Source: an uncultured Verrucomicrobiota bacterium (GTDB lineage Bacteria; Verrucomicrobiota; Verrucomicrobiia; Opitutales; Opitutaceae). From it: 64,000 nucleotides of DNA. Where the stretch lies: the NCBI GenBank assembly GCA_903876795.1, contig CAIRBK010000097.1:81012-145011 (forward strand), written 5' to 3'. Under the pieces are notes generated by a model. The model did no database searches. It saw only the letters and a list, made by a program, of their open reading frames with translations, and was not told the DNA's origin. Of the stretch, positions 46,601 through 57,888 are shown piece by piece. How positions within the stretch are numbered: the first letter of the stretch is position 1; each line of letters starts with the position of its first letter. A program made the translations under genes and the position numbers.

Positions 46601-48544
46601 GTGCTCATCTTCCTCATCACCGCCCTAGGCAGGACCGTCGCGCTCACCCCTGAGCCGGTCCTTCGTTTGATCAGCGTGGTGCTGGGGGCACTGCTCCCGG
46701 TGGTGGTGCCGTCACGGGGCCGCTTGGTGGCCGACAACCTCCGCATCGCTTTCCCCGGCCGCCCGGCGGCGTGGCGCGCCCGCATCGCCCGCCAAAGCAA
46801 CCGCAACCTTATCGAGACCGCCCTGCTCGCGCTCGCCTCGCCCTACCTGTCTTCCGCGCGCATCAAGCGCATGGCGGTGGTTTCGCCCGAGCTTTTGACT
46901 CTGCTGAACTCCCACCGCGAGCGCCCGCGTCCGCTGGTGATGACGGACGGCCACTTCACCTATTGGGAGACGCTCGCCTGGCTGGGGCTGCTCAGCCCGG
47001 TGCCCGTGCCGGAGTCCGGCGTGATCTACCGGGCGTTGAAGTCCCCCGTGCTCGACGCATATTTGCGACGCACCCGCGAGCGCTTCGGTCTGCGGATGCT
47101 CTCGCGCAAGGGCGGACTGCAAACCGCCCGAAACATTCTTGGTCGCAACGGCATCATCACCTTGATGTTCGACCAAAACGCCGGCCACCCTGGAGCGCTC
47201 ACCACGGTGTTCGGCCGCATCTGCTCCAGCACCGAACTGCCGGGCCTGTTTCTCCAAAAAGACGGTGCCGAACTCAACGCGCTCTACCCGCTGCGCACCG
47301 GTTTCTGGCGCATGGAATTCCACTCCGAGCCGATCACCCACGATGGCACGGTGGCCGGCGCGACCGTCGCCCTCAACCGCTGGTTTGAAAACGCGCTCTC
47401 TTCCAACGAGCGCCTGTGCGCGGCCTGGCTGTGGACACATGCCCGCTGGAAGACCCAGGACACATCCGACCGCAGTCTGAATCTCAACACTCACCGCAGC
47501 TTCATCACCGAGGAACTCGCCTATCGGGGCTGGACGAGGCTGCCGCGCACCAAGCGCTACTGGGTTCGCCTGCCCAACTGGCTCGGCGACGTCGTCATGC
47601 TGCTGCCGGTGCTCCGCGCCATGCGCGCCGGCCGTCCCGACGCCGAGTTCACCTTGATCGGCAAAGCCGCCTTCGAGCCGCTGGTGCGCGCCGCCGGCGT
47701 GGCCGACCGCTTCGAGCCCCTCCCGCCGCGCGGTCTCGGCTACTTCTTTCATTTCTGGAAACGACGCGTCCTCCGCCCCGAGGTGTTTTTCGTCTTCACC
47801 CACTCGTTGCGCGGCGACCTCGAGGCCTGGCTCACCGGCGCGCCTCAGCGCTTCGGCATCGTACGCCCCGGCCGTCGCCGTCCGCTGCTCACCCACGCGC
47901 ACCGCCTGCCGGTCGGTTTCGACCAGGCCGCCAACCACCAGATCGGCCAATGGGAGGCTTTTGCCCGCACCTTCGGCCTCACCGAGCCGGTCGATCGCTC
48001 GCCGCTGGATTTTCCCCGGACCGAAACCACCGGCCCCGCGCCCGTCGGACTCATCGCCGGCTCGGAAAACACGCCCGCAAAACGCTGGCCCGTGTCCCAC
48101 TGGCGCGCGTTGATCGAGGCGTGCCCCGACCGGGTGTTCACGTTGTTCGGCACCGCCCGTGACCGTGAGATCACCGACCAGGTCGCCCTCGGTTTCCCGC
48201 CCGAGCGCGTGCGCAACCTCGCCGGCGCCACCGACCTCGAAGCCTACCTGCGCGAACTCCGCGCCTGCGCCCTCGTCGTCACCAACGACACCGGAGGCAT
48301 GCACCTGGCCAACGCGCTCGGCACGCCCGTGATCGCCCTCTTCGGCCCGACCAATCCCGTGCGCACCGGCCCGATCTTCGCCGCGCCGGCGACCGTTCTC
48401 CAGCCGCCCGGTTGCCCGCCCACGGGCGGCGGCAGCCTCCACGACCTCGCACCCGAAGTCGTGGCCGCCGAACTGCGCAGGCTCACCGCTCCGGCTTGCG
48501 CCGGCGGCTCCTGCGGCCAACCTCCCGCCAACCTCAGCGCCTGA
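46601..48544 (+). CDS. Lipid A acyltransferase-heptosyltransferase fusion protein
   Basis: The 647-residue protein joins two LPS enzymes. Residues 1-300 are an LpxL/LpxM (HtrB) acyltransferase. They have an N-terminal membrane anchor, the catalytic HX4E motif H118-FTYW-E123 and the later sequence IITLMFDQNAGHPGALTTVFGR. Residues about 318-640 are a GT9 heptosyltransferase starting YWVRLPNWLGDVVMLLPVLRA. They include LIAGSENTPAKRWP and VVTNDTGGMHLANALGTPVIALFGPTNP, the WaaF-type donor site. The frame is continuous with no stop between domains. It starts with GTG 46601. LpxL and heptosyltransferase acting in one chain would couple lipid A acylation to core extension; that is inference. Confidence 0.88.
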   Translation: MLIFLITALGRTVALTPEPVLRLISVVLGALLPVVVPSRGRLVADNLRIAFPGRPAAWRARIARQSNRNLIETALLALASPYLSSARIKRMAVVSPELLTLLNSHRERPRPLVMTDGHFTYWETLAWLGLLSPVPVPESGVIYRALKSPVLDAYLRRTRERFGLRMLSRKGGLQTARNILGRNGIITLMFDQNAGHPGALTTVFGRICSSTELPGLFLQKDGAELNALYPLRTGFWRMEFHSEPITHDGTVAGATVALNRWFENALSSNERLCAAWLWTHARWKTQDTSDRSLNLNTHRSFITEELAYRGWTRLPRTKRYWVRLPNWLGDVVMLLPVLRAMRAGRPDAEFTLIGKAAFEPLVRAAGVADRFEPLPPRGLGYFFHFWKRRVLRPEVFFVFTHSLRGDLEAWLTGAPQRFGIVRPGRRRPLLTHAHRLPVGFDQAANHQIGQWEAFARTFGLTEPVDRSPLDFPRTETTGPAPVGLIAGSENTPAKRWPVSHWRALIEACPDRVFTLFGTARDREITDQVALGFPPERVRNLAGATDLEAYLRELRACALVVTNDTGGMHLANALGTPVIALFGPTNPVRTGPIFAAPATVLQPPGCPPTGGGSLHDLAPEVVAAELRRLTAPACAGGSCGQPPANLSA

Positions 48545-48554
48545 CACCTCCGCC

Positions 48555-50249
48555 ATGCCGCTCCTCGAAGTCCAAAACCTGCGCACCTACTTCCACACCC
48601 GCCGGGGTGTTTACCGTGCGGTCGACGGCGTCAGTTTCCACCTCGAACGCGGCGAGGTCCTCGGCATCGTCGGCGAATCCGGCTCCGGCAAATCCGTCAC
48701 CTGCTACTCGCTGATGGGACTGGTCCCCCAGCCTCCCGGTCGCATCGAGAGCGGCACGGCGATGTTCGCCGGCGTGGACCTGTTGCATTGTTCGCCGAAG
48801 GAGGCGCGTGCCATCCGCGGCAAACGCATCTCGATGATTTTCCAAGACCCGATGACGTCGCTCAACCCCTACATGCGCGTCTCCGAGCAGATCATCGAGC
48901 CCCTGCTCATCCACGAGAAAATCTCGCGTAAAGACGCCCTCGACCGCGCCCTCGCCATGCTGGAAGCCGTCGGCATCACCGACGCCGCCAAGCGCATGCA
49001 CAGTTACCCGCACGAGTTCTCCGGAGGCATGCGCCAGCGGGTGATGATCGCCATGGCGCTGATCACCAAACCCGACATCCTCATCGCCGACGAGCCGACC
49101 ACCGCCCTCGACGTGACCGTGCAGGCGCAGATCCTCGCGCTCATCAAAAAACTCCGGCACGAGTTCGGCATGGCCGTGATCTTCGTGACCCACGACCTCG
49201 GCGTCGTCTCCGGGCTCTGCGACCGCGTGCAGGTCATGTATGCCGGCCGCATCATGGAGACGGCCGACACCCGCACGCTCTTCCGCAATCCCCAGCATCC
49301 CTACACCAAGGCCCTCCAGCGCTGCGTGCCCGCGCTCCAGGAAAAAGGCCGCCGGCTCTTCACCATCCCCGGATTGCCCCCCGATCTCTCCAAACCCATC
49401 GACGAGGCCGCCCTGCTCGCCCGTTTCACCTTTGCCGAGGCCGCCCCCGACGAAGCCCCGCCGCCGCCCGCAGCCCCCGGACCGGCGATCTTGGAGGCTC
49501 GGGACGTGGAAACCCACTTCCACACCCGCTCCGGCATCGTGCGCGCCGTTGACGGCATCTCCTTCGAGGTCCGGCGCGGCGAGGTCGTCGGCCTGGTCGG
49601 CGAATCCGGCTCCGGTAAATCCACCCTCGGCCGCACACTCATGCAACTGATCCCGCCGACGAGCGGCGCCGTCATTCTTGAGGGCCAAAACCTGACCGCA
49701 GGCTCGGCCGCCGACATCGCGGCCGTGCGCCGGGACCTGCAGATGGTTTTTCAAGATCCGTTCGCCTCGCTCAACCCCCGCATGACCATCTTCGCCACCC
49801 TGGCCGAGCCGCTCCAGGTCCACCGGGTCTGCCCGCCCGAGGCCATCCCCGCGCGCGTCGCCGAGTTGATGCGGCAGGTTGGCCTGCCCGTGCGCGACAT
49901 GCAAAAATACCCCCATGAGTTCTCCGGCGGGCAACGCCAGCGCATCGCCATCGCCCGCGCCCTCGCCCTCAACCCCAAGATCATCATCGCCGACGAACCC
50001 GTCTCCGCCCTCGATGTTTCGATCCAGGCGCAGATTCTCAACCTGCTCGCCGATCTCGTCCGCCGGCTCAACCTCACGCTCATCTTCATCTCCCACGACC
50101 TCTCCGTCGTGAAACACCTCTCCGACCGCATCGCCGTCATGTATCGCGGCAAAATCGTCGAAATGGGCCCTGCGCTCGACGTCATGGAGCGCCCGCGGCA
50201 CGACTATACTCGCACCCTGCTTTCCGCGATTCCGAGGATTGAAAAGTAA
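48555..50249 (+). CDS. Fused oligopeptide/dipeptide ABC transporter ATPase (DppD-DppF type)
   Basis: The 564-residue protein contains two complete ABC ATPase domains. The first has GESGSGKS around residue 39-46 and [15 protein letters not shown] around 155-170, then an oligopeptide C-terminal segment with [10 protein letters not shown]. The second begins about residue 315 and has GESGSGKST and [15 protein letters not shown]. The order and the LNP-rich Q-loops match DppD-DppF or GsiA/YejF proteins. It should power import of peptides or similar solutes. No permease or peptide-binding gene is adjacent. It starts 10 bp after the LPS fusion gene, so it may share that transcript. Confidence 0.92.
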   Translation: MPLLEVQNLRTYFHTRRGVYRAVDGVSFHLERGEVLGIVGESGSGKSVTCYSLMGLVPQPPGRIESGTAMFAGVDLLHCSPKEARAIRGKRISMIFQDPMTSLNPYMRVSEQIIEPLLIHEKISRKDALDRALAMLEAVGITDAAKRMHSYPHEFSGGMRQRVMIAMALITKPDILIADEPTTALDVTVQAQILALIKKLRHEFGMAVIFVTHDLGVVSGLCDRVQVMYAGRIMETADTRTLFRNPQHPYTKALQRCVPALQEKGRRLFTIPGLPPDLSKPIDEAALLARFTFAEAAPDEAPPPPAAPGPAILEARDVETHFHTRSGIVRAVDGISFEVRRGEVVGLVGESGSGKSTLGRTLMQLIPPTSGAVILEGQNLTAGSAADIAAVRRDLQMVFQDPFASLNPRMTIFATLAEPLQVHRVCPPEAIPARVAELMRQVGLPVRDMQKYPHEFSGGQRQRIAIARALALNPKIIIADEPVSALDVSIQAQILNLLADLVRRLNLTLIFISHDLSVVKHLSDRIAVMYRGKIVEMGPALDVMERPRHDYTRTLLSAIPRIEK

Positions 50250-50635
50250 CCCTACGTCATCGCCCCGAATAACCCGGCATATGCAACTCGGCCACGGGAT
50301 CTCCGCCCGGACCACGCCGACCTCTCGGGGGCTGCCGGTAAATCGGAGTTCAGCGCAGTCCAAAACATGACGCGGCCGCGGGCGTGGGCGAGTGGACCAA
50401 ACCGCTCGCCCAAGCTCGCAGCCACGAAACAAGGCGGCGGCAGCTCCTTTTCAGATGCCCAGGAACGGGAGAGTGTCTTCAATAAACAGCCCGTTATCAA
50501 ATCACCGCGGGCGACGAAGAAAAGCCGCTCAATCGGTTTATCTTCAAGATGACCCCTAAATAAATTCAACCGGGTGACGATGCTAACAATCATTTTAAAC
50601 AAAACGACCTCAGCGCGAAAACCCCGCCCAACAAA
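50250..50635. other. Intergenic region with one strong hairpin
   Basis: This 386-bp gap has no open frame I would support. GGGCGAG (50386-50392) and CTCGCCC (50405-50411) form a 7-bp stem that extends by three inner pairs, one of them a wobble. It has no T run. The last 100 bases are AT-richer and probably hold the promoter of the downstream lipoprotein gene, but I could not assign boxes with confidence. Confidence 0.5.
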
Positions 50636-51607
50636 ATGCTGCACAAACTCGCCTTAACCAAGGCCCTCGTCGTCCTTGCCCTGCTCATGTTTTTAGCGGG
50701 GTGTGAACGCCGCAACCCGCTGCGCATCGGTCTCAATATCTGGCCGGGTTACGAGTTCCTCTACCTCGCGCAGGAATTGGGTTACTACAAGGAGGAGGGA
50801 GTCGACGTGCAACTCGTCGATTTCTCCTCGCTGGCCGATGCACGGCGGTCGTTTGAGCGCGGTCAGATCGACGGTCTGGGCACGACGATCGTCGAGGTGG
50901 TCCTGGCCGGTGAAAACTCCGCCGACCCTCTGAAAATCGTGAGCGTTGTCGATTACTCCAACGGAGCCGACGTCATCATCGCCAAGCCGGGCCTGTCCGA
51001 CCTGAAAGCCCTCAAGGGGAGCAAGGTCGGCGTGGAGCTCGGCTCGATCTGCGTCTACGTCCTCGCCCGCGCCCTGGAGTCCGCCGGCATGACCATGGCC
51101 GACATCGTGCCCGTGTCCAAGGACCAGGCCAGCATGGGAGCCGATTTGCGCGCCGGCCTGCTCGACGCCGTTGTAACCTACCCGCCCACCTCGACCGAAT
51201 TGCTGCGTGAGCGCACCGGTGAAGTCATCTTCAGCACCGCCCAAATACCCCGCGAGGTGGTGGATGTGATCGCCGTTGGCGAAACCGCCATCAAGTCCCG
51301 CCCCAAGGATGTCGCCGCCCTCCTGCGCGCCTTCTACCGGGCGCAGGATTACCTCGCCAAACACCCCGCCGAGGCTTTGCGCATCATGAGCGCGCGCGAG
51401 GGCGTGACGCCGGAGGAGTTCAGCATATCACTCACCGATGGTATGAGAATGCTCTCGGCCAGCGACCAGGCGCTCTACCTCAGGGAGGGCCGCATCAAAC
51501 CCATCGTTGCCGGGACCATCGATGTGCTCCGGCAGAATCGTCTGATCATCCAACCGAAGCCCGAGCATACTTATTACACCGATTTCTTCACCACCGAGGC
51601 TAGATGA
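50636..51607 (+). CDS. NMT1/TauA-like substrate-binding lipoprotein
   Basis: The 323-residue protein has a lipoprotein signal: a basic start, a hydrophobic stretch and the lipobox LAGC with acceptor C23. The mature part is a type II periplasmic binding protein of the NMT1/SsuA family. It begins LRIGLNIWPGYEFLYLAQELGYYKEEGVDV and includes a GTTIVEV loop and SKVGVELGS. Ligands in this family include sulfonates, nitrate, cyanate and thiamine precursors. No permease or ATPase follows. Instead its stop overlaps the start of a large hybrid histidine kinase (ATGA at 51604), so it is probably the sensory subunit of that kinase. Confidence 0.88.
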   Translation: MLHKLALTKALVVLALLMFLAGCERRNPLRIGLNIWPGYEFLYLAQELGYYKEEGVDVQLVDFSSLADARRSFERGQIDGLGTTIVEVVLAGENSADPLKIVSVVDYSNGADVIIAKPGLSDLKALKGSKVGVELGSICVYVLARALESAGMTMADIVPVSKDQASMGADLRAGLLDAVVTYPPTSTELLRERTGEVIFSTAQIPREVVDVIAVGETAIKSRPKDVAALLRAFYRAQDYLAKHPAEALRIMSAREGVTPEEFSISLTDGMRMLSASDQALYLREGRIKPIVAGTIDVLRQNRLIIQPKPEHTYYTDFFTTEAR

Positions 51608-54600
51608 CCGCACCGCACACCCAGGCTGTATCGCTCTCCCGCAAAGTTACCCTGCCCTTGTTGGCGGTCGGTGTTGCGATGATCGCCATCGGCACGGTCG
51701 TCATCTACCTTCTGGTTAACAGCCAGTTCATGGAACGCCAAGGCGTGCGGGCCAAGACGGTCGCCCAAGCCGTCGGCTACGCGGCCGAGACCATCGACCA
51801 CTCCGGCGCGCTGCAACGCATCGTGAGCGCGACCGGCGCCGACCGGGAAGTCCCCCTCATCATCGTGGCCGGTGGCGGCCACCATCGCATCATCGCCAGC
51901 ACCAACCCCACCTGGAACGGCCGGTCCCTCCCCGCCTTGAACGGACCGGCAACCGTCACCAGTCTCTCCGAGGACGCCCTGCGCACCGCTGGATTCAAGC
52001 CCGGCCAGACTCCCGCCCACTGGCTGCTCTACAGCCTGCGCCTGCAGTTACAGGACCACGAAAAACACACCATCGACCTACACCCCGCAGTCGTCGTGGT
52101 TGCTCTGGACAACACCCTCGTCCGCCAGAAAGTGCTGCGCATCACCACAATCTCGGCCACGGGTTTTGCCCTCAGCCTGCTCACGCTCGCCGCGATCTGT
52201 TATCATTATCTCCGCCGCCATGTGCTCGCGCCTTTGGATGAAATTGAGCGCCGCCATCTGGGCAAAGCGGGCGCGTTGCCGACCGTTTCCAGCGTAGATG
52301 CCGCCGACGAAATCGGCCGGCTGGAAAACACCCTCGCGCGCACCTTGACCGAGATAAAGGGCGCGCGCCGTGAACGCGACCAGCTCCAGTTCACCTTCGA
52401 CCAGCACGCCATCGTCGTGTCCACAGACATCCGCGGGCGCATCACCTACGCCAACGACCGCTTCTGCCGGATCTCCGGCTACACCCGCGAGGAACTCCTC
52501 GGCCAGGATCACCGCATGATCAATTCAGGGCAGCACCCCCGTGAGTTTTTCACCGATCTTTACACGACCATCAGGCAGGGCCGCGTCTGGCATGGGGAAA
52601 TCTGCAACCGCGCCAAGGACGGCTCCCTTTACTGGGTCGAAACAACCATCGTGCCGGTGCCGGACGAGGACGGGAAACCCGCCCGCTACATCGCCCTGCG
52701 CAGCCTGATCACAGAGCGCAAAAACGCCGAGCTCGCCCTCTCGGTGCTCAACGAACGCTTCGCCCTGGCCGCACGCGCCTTCGGCTTCGGCGTGTGGGAC
52801 TGGGACATCCCCCTCAACACGCTCGTGTGGGACGACGCCATGTTTGTACTCTATGGCATAGCCCGCGATTCCACGTCCCGTCCCTACGACACCTGGATGA
52901 ATCAGGTCAGCCCCGCCGACCGCGCCAGGGTGCAAGACGACATCGACGCCGCTCTCCGGGGCGACCGCGGTTATAACCCCGAGTTCACCGTACACCTTCC
53001 CAACGGAGAATCCCGCATTCTCCAAGCCGCCGGCCTTGTGCTGCGCGACTCCGCCGGCGCCCCCGTGCGCATGGTGGGCATCAATTTCGACATCACCTCG
53101 GCGCGCCTCGCCGACCAGGCCCTGCGCGCCAACGAATCCAAATTGCGCACCCTCTTCGAACTCTCGCCGGTCGGCATCTCGCTCAACGATTTCGCCACCG
53201 GCGCCTTCCTCGAGGTCAACCCCGCGCTCTACGCGCCGACCGGCTACACCCGCGAGGAATTCGTCAACCTGAGCTACTGGGACCTCACGCCCCGCGAGTA
53301 TGCGGATCAGGAAAAGCTCCAGATCGACAGCCTCTCCACCACGGGCCGCTACGGACCCTACGAAAAGGAATACATCCGAAAGGACGGCACCCGCTACCCC
53401 GTCGTCCTCAACGGCGTAAAAACCGTCATGCCCGACGGTCGCGAGGCCATCTGGTCCATCATCCAGGACATCACCGAACGCAAGGCGGCCGAAAACGAGA
53501 TTCTCCGCACCAACGACCAGCTCGCCGTGGCCATCGCCAACGCCAACCAACTCGCGCTCCGCGCCGAACTGGCCAGCATCGCCAAATCGGAGTTCCTCGC
53601 CAACATGTCGCACGAGATCCGCACGCCCATGAACGGCGTGATCGGCATGCTCGGCCTCCTGCGCCAATCCAGCCTCGACGACGAGCAGCGCCGCTTCACC
53701 GACATCGCCGTATCCAGCGGCGAAGCCCTCCTGACCCTGATCAACGACATCCTCGATTTCTCCAAAATCGAAGCCGGCCGCCTGGAGCTTGAAACCATCG
53801 ACCTGGACCTCGAAAAACTTCTCCAAGAAGCCACCGCTCCCCTCGCGCTGCGCGCCCACCAAAAAGACCTGGAGTTCATCTGCGAAATTGCCCCCGGGGT
53901 CCCGCTGCGCCTACAGGGCGATCCGGTCCGCCTGCGCCAAATCATCACCAATCTCGCCGGCAACGCCCTTAAGTTCACCGAACGGGGAGAAATATCCCTG
54001 CTGGCCTCGCTCGTAACACTCGAGCCCGAGCACGCCGTCCTGCGTTTCTCGGTCACCGACACCGGCCTGGGCATCCCGGAGGAGAAGCTGTCCGTTCTGT
54101 TCACGAAGTTCACCCAGGTGGATTCCTCCACCACCCGCAAATACGGCGGCACCGGTCTGGGCCTAGCCATTGCGAAACAACTGGCCGAGCTCATGGGCGG
54201 CACCGTGGGCGTCAGCAGCCGCATGGGCCGGGGCTCGGAGTTTTGGTTCACCGCCCGCCTGCCGCTTCGCGACCCCGCCCCCGAGGCGGTTCCGGTGATC
54301 CCGCCCTCGCTGCGCGCCGCCCGCGTCCTCGTTGTCGAGCCCAACGCCTCCAGTTGCACCGCCCTCGGCAACATCCTCGCACGCCTCAACATTGAATGCA
54401 CCTGCGTCGGCAACGGTGCCGCCGCCTTCGCCGCGCTGGAGGCCGCCCGCAGCCGGCCTTACGACTTGGCCCTTATCAACCCGCTCCTGCCCGAATCCGC
54501 CGGCCTGGCACACGGCCGCCTTGTCGTCTCGTACCCGGAGCACTCAAAGCTCCGACGCATTCTGCTCGTCCCGCTCGGCCACATCCCCGCCCAAAACGAC

Positions 54601-55524
54601 CTGCAGGCGCCCGAGTCCTCAGCCATCCTCACAAAACCGGTTTTTGCCCAAGGTCTGACCAAATCTCTGGGGGACGCGCTCCTGGCGAATCCCTCACTGC
54701 CCACACTTGAACAGCCTCCAGCGGTGCCGGCGTCTGCGGCGCGCGCACCCCGCAGCCAGGCGCGCATCCTCGTCGTCGACGACAACGCCACCAACCAACT
54801 CGTCGCCCGCAGCATCCTTGGGAAACTCGGTTATTCCTGCGAAACCACCGACAGCGGCGAGGACGCGCTGCGACTTATCGGGGGCCAATCTTTCGACCTG
54901 GTCTTGATGGACGTCCAAATGCCCGGCATGGACGGCTACGAAACCACCCGGGCGATCCGCAACGGGAGCGCCGGCGACGTCAAACGCAAGACCGTCGTGA
55001 TCGCCGTGACCGCCCACGCGCTTGCCGGGGACCGGGACCGCTGCCTCCAGGCCGGCATGGACGACTACCTGACCAAGCCCATCGACCCAAGAGACCTGCA
55101 GGCCATACTCGAAAAATGGCTCGACCGCTCCACACCGGTGCCCCCACCTCCCATCGCTCCCTCCGCCTCGCCAGCCGAGGACGCGGAGCCCGTGCTTGAT
55201 TACGCGGATGCCCGTGCCCGACTGATGGAAGACGAGGACATCCTCCGCACCTTGCTCGTCGCAGTGTGGCCGTCCATCACCGAAAGCCACGACCTACTCT
55301 TGGCGGCGATACGCTCCGGGAACCATGCCGAAACCAAACGCATCGCCCACTCCCTCCGCGGGGCGGTCACCAACGCCGGCGCGCGCCGGCTGGCCAAGCT
55401 GCTCCAGGCACTTGAAATATCCCCGCCCCCGCCCGATGATCGCCTCGTCGCCCGAATCACGGCGGCCTGCGATGAGCTCAAAACCGACATAGCCTCCTAC
55501 CTCAGGAATTCCACCCCGGTTTAA
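51604..55524 (+). CDS. Membrane hybrid histidine kinase with three PAS domains, two receivers and Hpt
   Basis: The 1306-residue protein has a membrane helix at about 15-38, an extracytoplasmic region, a second helix at 179-203, and a HAMP-like linker. Three PAS domains follow (about 262-374, 383-500, 505-629). The dimerisation domain has H670 in [13 protein letters not shown] and is followed by an HATPase with [11 protein letters not shown] and [14 protein letters not shown]. Receiver 1 (about 905-1030) lacks the acidic pair (E912-P913) and has N959 where the phospho-aspartate should be. Receiver 2 is intact, with D1059, D1060 and phospho-acceptor D1103. An Hpt domain ends the protein (H1249 in IAHSLRGAV). 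The overlap with the upstream binding-protein gene suggests periplasmic ligand sensing. Confidence 0.93.
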   Translation: MTAPHTQAVSLSRKVTLPLLAVGVAMIAIGTVVIYLLVNSQFMERQGVRAKTVAQAVGYAAETIDHSGALQRIVSATGADREVPLIIVAGGGHHRIIASTNPTWNGRSLPALNGPATVTSLSEDALRTAGFKPGQTPAHWLLYSLRLQLQDHEKHTIDLHPAVVVVALDNTLVRQKVLRITTISATGFALSLLTLAAICYHYLRRHVLAPLDEIERRHLGKAGALPTVSSVDAADEIGRLENTLARTLTEIKGARRERDQLQFTFDQHAIVVSTDIRGRITYANDRFCRISGYTREELLGQDHRMINSGQHPREFFTDLYTTIRQGRVWHGEICNRAKDGSLYWVETTIVPVPDEDGKPARYIALRSLITERKNAELALSVLNERFALAARAFGFGVWDWDIPLNTLVWDDAMFVLYGIARDSTSRPYDTWMNQVSPADRARVQDDIDAALRGDRGYNPEFTVHLPNGESRILQAAGLVLRDSAGAPVRMVGINFDITSARLADQALRANESKLRTLFELSPVGISLNDFATGAFLEVNPALYAPTGYTREEFVNLSYWDLTPREYADQEKLQIDSLSTTGRYGPYEKEYIRKDGTRYPVVLNGVKTVMPDGREAIWSIIQDITERKAAENEILRTNDQLAVAIANANQLALRAELASIAKSEFLANMSHEIRTPMNGVIGMLGLLRQSSLDDEQRRFTDIAVSSGEALLTLINDILDFSKIEAGRLELETIDLDLEKLLQEATAPLALRAHQKDLEFICEIAPGVPLRLQGDPVRLRQIITNLAGNALKFTERGEISLLASLVTLEPEHAVLRFSVTDTGLGIPEEKLSVLFTKFTQVDSSTTRKYGGTGLGLAIAKQLAELMGGTVGVSSRMGRGSEFWFTARLPLRDPAPEAVPVIPPSLRAARVLVVEPNASSCTALGNILARLNIECTCVGNGAAAFAALEAARSRPYDLALINPLLPESAGLAHGRLVVSYPEHSKLRRILLVPLGHIPAQNDLQAPESSAILTKPVFAQGLTKSLGDALLANPSLPTLEQPPAVPASAARAPRSQARILVVDDNATNQLVARSILGKLGYSCETTDSGEDALRLIGGQSFDLVLMDVQMPGMDGYETTRAIRNGSAGDVKRKTVVIAVTAHALAGDRDRCLQAGMDDYLTKPIDPRDLQAILEKWLDRSTPVPPPPIAPSASPAEDAEPVLDYADARARLMEDEDILRTLLVAVWPSITESHDLLLAAIRSGNHAETKRIAHSLRGAVTNAGARRLAKLLQALEISPPPPDDRLVARITAACDELKTDIASYLRNSTPV

Positions 55525-55540
55525 GGCACCACTTTTCCAC

Positions 55541-57655
55541 ATGCCCTCATTACCGCTGCCCCTCGATGACCCCGGCCGCCTAGCCGCCCTGGCGAAACTT
55601 CGTCTGCTCGACAGCGAGGCGGACGTGAATTTCGACCGTGTCTCCCGACTCGCCGCGCGACTGCTCAACGTCCCCGTGGCCCTGCTTTCGCTCGTGGATG
55701 ACCACCGCCAGTTTTTCAAATCAGCCATCGGCCTCACCGGCCCCGCCGCTGCGGCCCGCCAGACGCCGCTGAGTCATTCATTTTGCCAGCATGTCGTCAC
55801 CTCGGGGACCAATCTCGTGGTCTCCGACGCCCGGAACCATCCGGTCGTCCACGACAACCTCGCGATTCCCGATCTAGGGGTGGCCGCCTACCTGGGTATC
55901 CCTGTGCGCGACTCCGAAGGCCACGTGCTCGGCTCTTTCTGCGTGATCGACGGCCAATGCCGCGCTTGGAGCGAAGCCGACATCGCCCTCCTGGAAGATC
56001 TTGCCGCCTTGGTGATGACTGAAATCGCCCTGCGCGAGGAAAACCTCCGCTTGCAGAAGGCCCGGGAAGTTCTTGATGAAACCAATCTTGTCCTCGCGGC
56101 CGCCAAGGACTCGGCCGAGGCCGCCACGCGCGCCAAGGCGGACTTCCTGGCCAACATGAGCCACGAAATCCGCACGCCGATGAACGCGGTCATCGGCATG
56201 GCCGAGCTCCTGAACGAGTCCCCGCTGGCACCCGAACAAAAACGCTACGCCACGGTCATACAACAAAGCGGCCGCTCGCTGCTTACCTTGATCAACGACA
56301 TCCTGGATTTTTCCAAAATCGAATCCGGCCGCCTGGAACTGGAGCGCGAACCCGTGGATTTGGCGGGGTGTGTCGAGGCTGTTTTCGATATTCAAGCCCG
56401 ATCTGCGGCTGAACGGCACCTCGAACTCGTTTACACCATGGATGAGGGGGTGCCCGCGCGTATCCTCGGCGACGTGATCCGGCTTCGTCAGGTCTTGGTC
56501 AACCTCGTGGCCAACGCGATCAAGTTCACCGGACAGGGCGACGTGGTCGTTTCCCTCTCGATCCGCGCCGGGCTTCTTCATGTTTCCGTGCGCGACACCG
56601 GAATCGGCATACCGGCGGACCGGCTTGACCGACTTTTCAAGGCCTTTTCCCAGGCCGATTCATCCACCACCCGCAAATACGGCGGCACCGGCCTGGGCCT
56701 GGCGATCTGCCAACGCATCGTCTCCCTCATGGTGGGGCGCATCTGGGTGGAGTCGGAAGTGGGCCGAGGCTCCAATTTTCAATTCGAGATCCCCCTTGCC
56801 GCGGCACCTGCTCCCGAGAACGCCTCCGCTCCGGCCCGCCCCCGCCTCGCGGGCCGACGTCTGCTCATTGTGGACGGTCATGCGGTGCGGCGGGAATACC
56901 TGGCCCGGCTGGTCCGTCGCAGCGGCTTGACCGCAACCGTGGCGGACTCCGCCGCCGAGGCTCTGGCCTTGCTCGCGCGCGGCGATACGTTCGACGCCGC
57001 TGTCCTGGACATCCCGTGCGGATCCCCGCCGGCCGCCGACCGGCAAGCCCGCTTGGTCGAACAAGGCGCCTCCAGTGGCATGCCCCTGATCGCGATGGTC
57101 CCCTTCGGTGACAACACCCAAAACCCGCTCCCGAGCGGTAGTCGCACCGTCCTGACGAAACCGGTGCAGACCTCCACCTTGATGCACGTTCTGGACACCG
57201 CCCTGTCGCCCGCCGCCGTCGATGTCCTCAAGCCGCCCCTCACGGTCTCCACCGAATCCTTTGCCCAAAGGCATCCGCTAAAGATTCTCCTGGCCGAGGA
57301 TCACCCCACCAATCAGCTCGTCGCGCAACTGCTGCTTTCGCGCCTCGGCTACCACTGCACAACCGTGGCCAACGGCCTGGAAGCGCTCGCGACCGTGGCC
57401 CGGGAGCACGTCGACGTCATCCTCCTCGACGTGCAGATGCCCGAACTGGACGGCATGGAAACCGCCCGCCGATTGTGCGCCGAATACGTTCCGGGAAAAC
57501 GCCCCTGGATAATCGCCATGACCGCCAACGCCCTCGAGGGCGACCGCGAAGCCTGCCTGGCGGCAGGGATGGACGACTACTTGGTCAAGCCGATCCGATC
57601 CGCCGACCTGGCGGCGGGCTTGGCCAATGCCCACTCGGTACTGAGTCAACGGTAG
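55541..57655 (+). CDS. GAF-domain hybrid histidine kinase with two receivers
   Basis: The 704-residue protein is cytoplasmic by sequence. A GAF domain (about 25-165, with [22 protein letters not shown]) precedes a coiled coil and the histidine domain, with H208 in [17 protein letters not shown]. The HATPase has [15 protein letters not shown] and [14 protein letters not shown]. Receiver 1 (about 445-560) keeps a candidate acceptor D490, but its acidic pocket reads V-D-G-H. Receiver 2 has E-D at the start, acceptor D630 in [12 protein letters not shown], and the lysine in LVKPI. It lies 16 bp after the larger hybrid kinase and may exchange phosphate with it. No Hpt domain is attached. Confidence 0.92.
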   Translation: MPSLPLPLDDPGRLAALAKLRLLDSEADVNFDRVSRLAARLLNVPVALLSLVDDHRQFFKSAIGLTGPAAAARQTPLSHSFCQHVVTSGTNLVVSDARNHPVVHDNLAIPDLGVAAYLGIPVRDSEGHVLGSFCVIDGQCRAWSEADIALLEDLAALVMTEIALREENLRLQKAREVLDETNLVLAAAKDSAEAATRAKADFLANMSHEIRTPMNAVIGMAELLNESPLAPEQKRYATVIQQSGRSLLTLINDILDFSKIESGRLELEREPVDLAGCVEAVFDIQARSAAERHLELVYTMDEGVPARILGDVIRLRQVLVNLVANAIKFTGQGDVVVSLSIRAGLLHVSVRDTGIGIPADRLDRLFKAFSQADSSTTRKYGGTGLGLAICQRIVSLMVGRIWVESEVGRGSNFQFEIPLAAAPAPENASAPARPRLAGRRLLIVDGHAVRREYLARLVRRSGLTATVADSAAEALALLARGDTFDAAVLDIPCGSPPAADRQARLVEQGASSGMPLIAMVPFGDNTQNPLPSGSRTVLTKPVQTSTLMHVLDTALSPAAVDVLKPPLTVSTESFAQRHPLKILLAEDHPTNQLVAQLLLSRLGYHCTTVANGLEALATVAREHVDVILLDVQMPELDGMETARRLCAEYVPGKRPWIIAMTANALEGDREACLAAGMDDYLVKPIRSADLAAGLANAHSVLSQR

Positions 57656-57683
57656 GCCCATGTCATGCCCATCACCCACTCCC

Positions 57684-57875
57684 CCAAGGCTCCGGGTGTG
57701 TTTCTGAAATAAATCGGGTCCGCGTGAGAGGAGAAGCGGGCTCGGCCAAGACGACCGAGACGGAGGCGACCCGGCGGGTCGTGCCGTTCAGGTCGATGCC
57801 GGCCCGGCCTGCTTATCCTCCCACTCGCAGTGTTCGAGGACCTGTGTTCTTTCAGAAACACACCCCAGGCCTTGG
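57684..57875. mobile_element. 192-bp MITE-like element with 26-bp terminal inverted repeats
   Basis: The left end (57684-57709) and right end (57850-57875) are inverted repeats of 26 bp with three mismatches clustered at positions 8-10. The innermost 16 bp, GGGTGTGTTTCTGAAA, match perfectly. The 140-bp centre holds a small GACCC/GGGTC hairpin and no gene. No target-site duplication is clear. The element lies between the GAF kinase stop and a receiver-domain remnant whose homology begins just after its right end. Confidence 0.6.
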
Positions 57876-57888
57876 CCGCCTCACCTAG

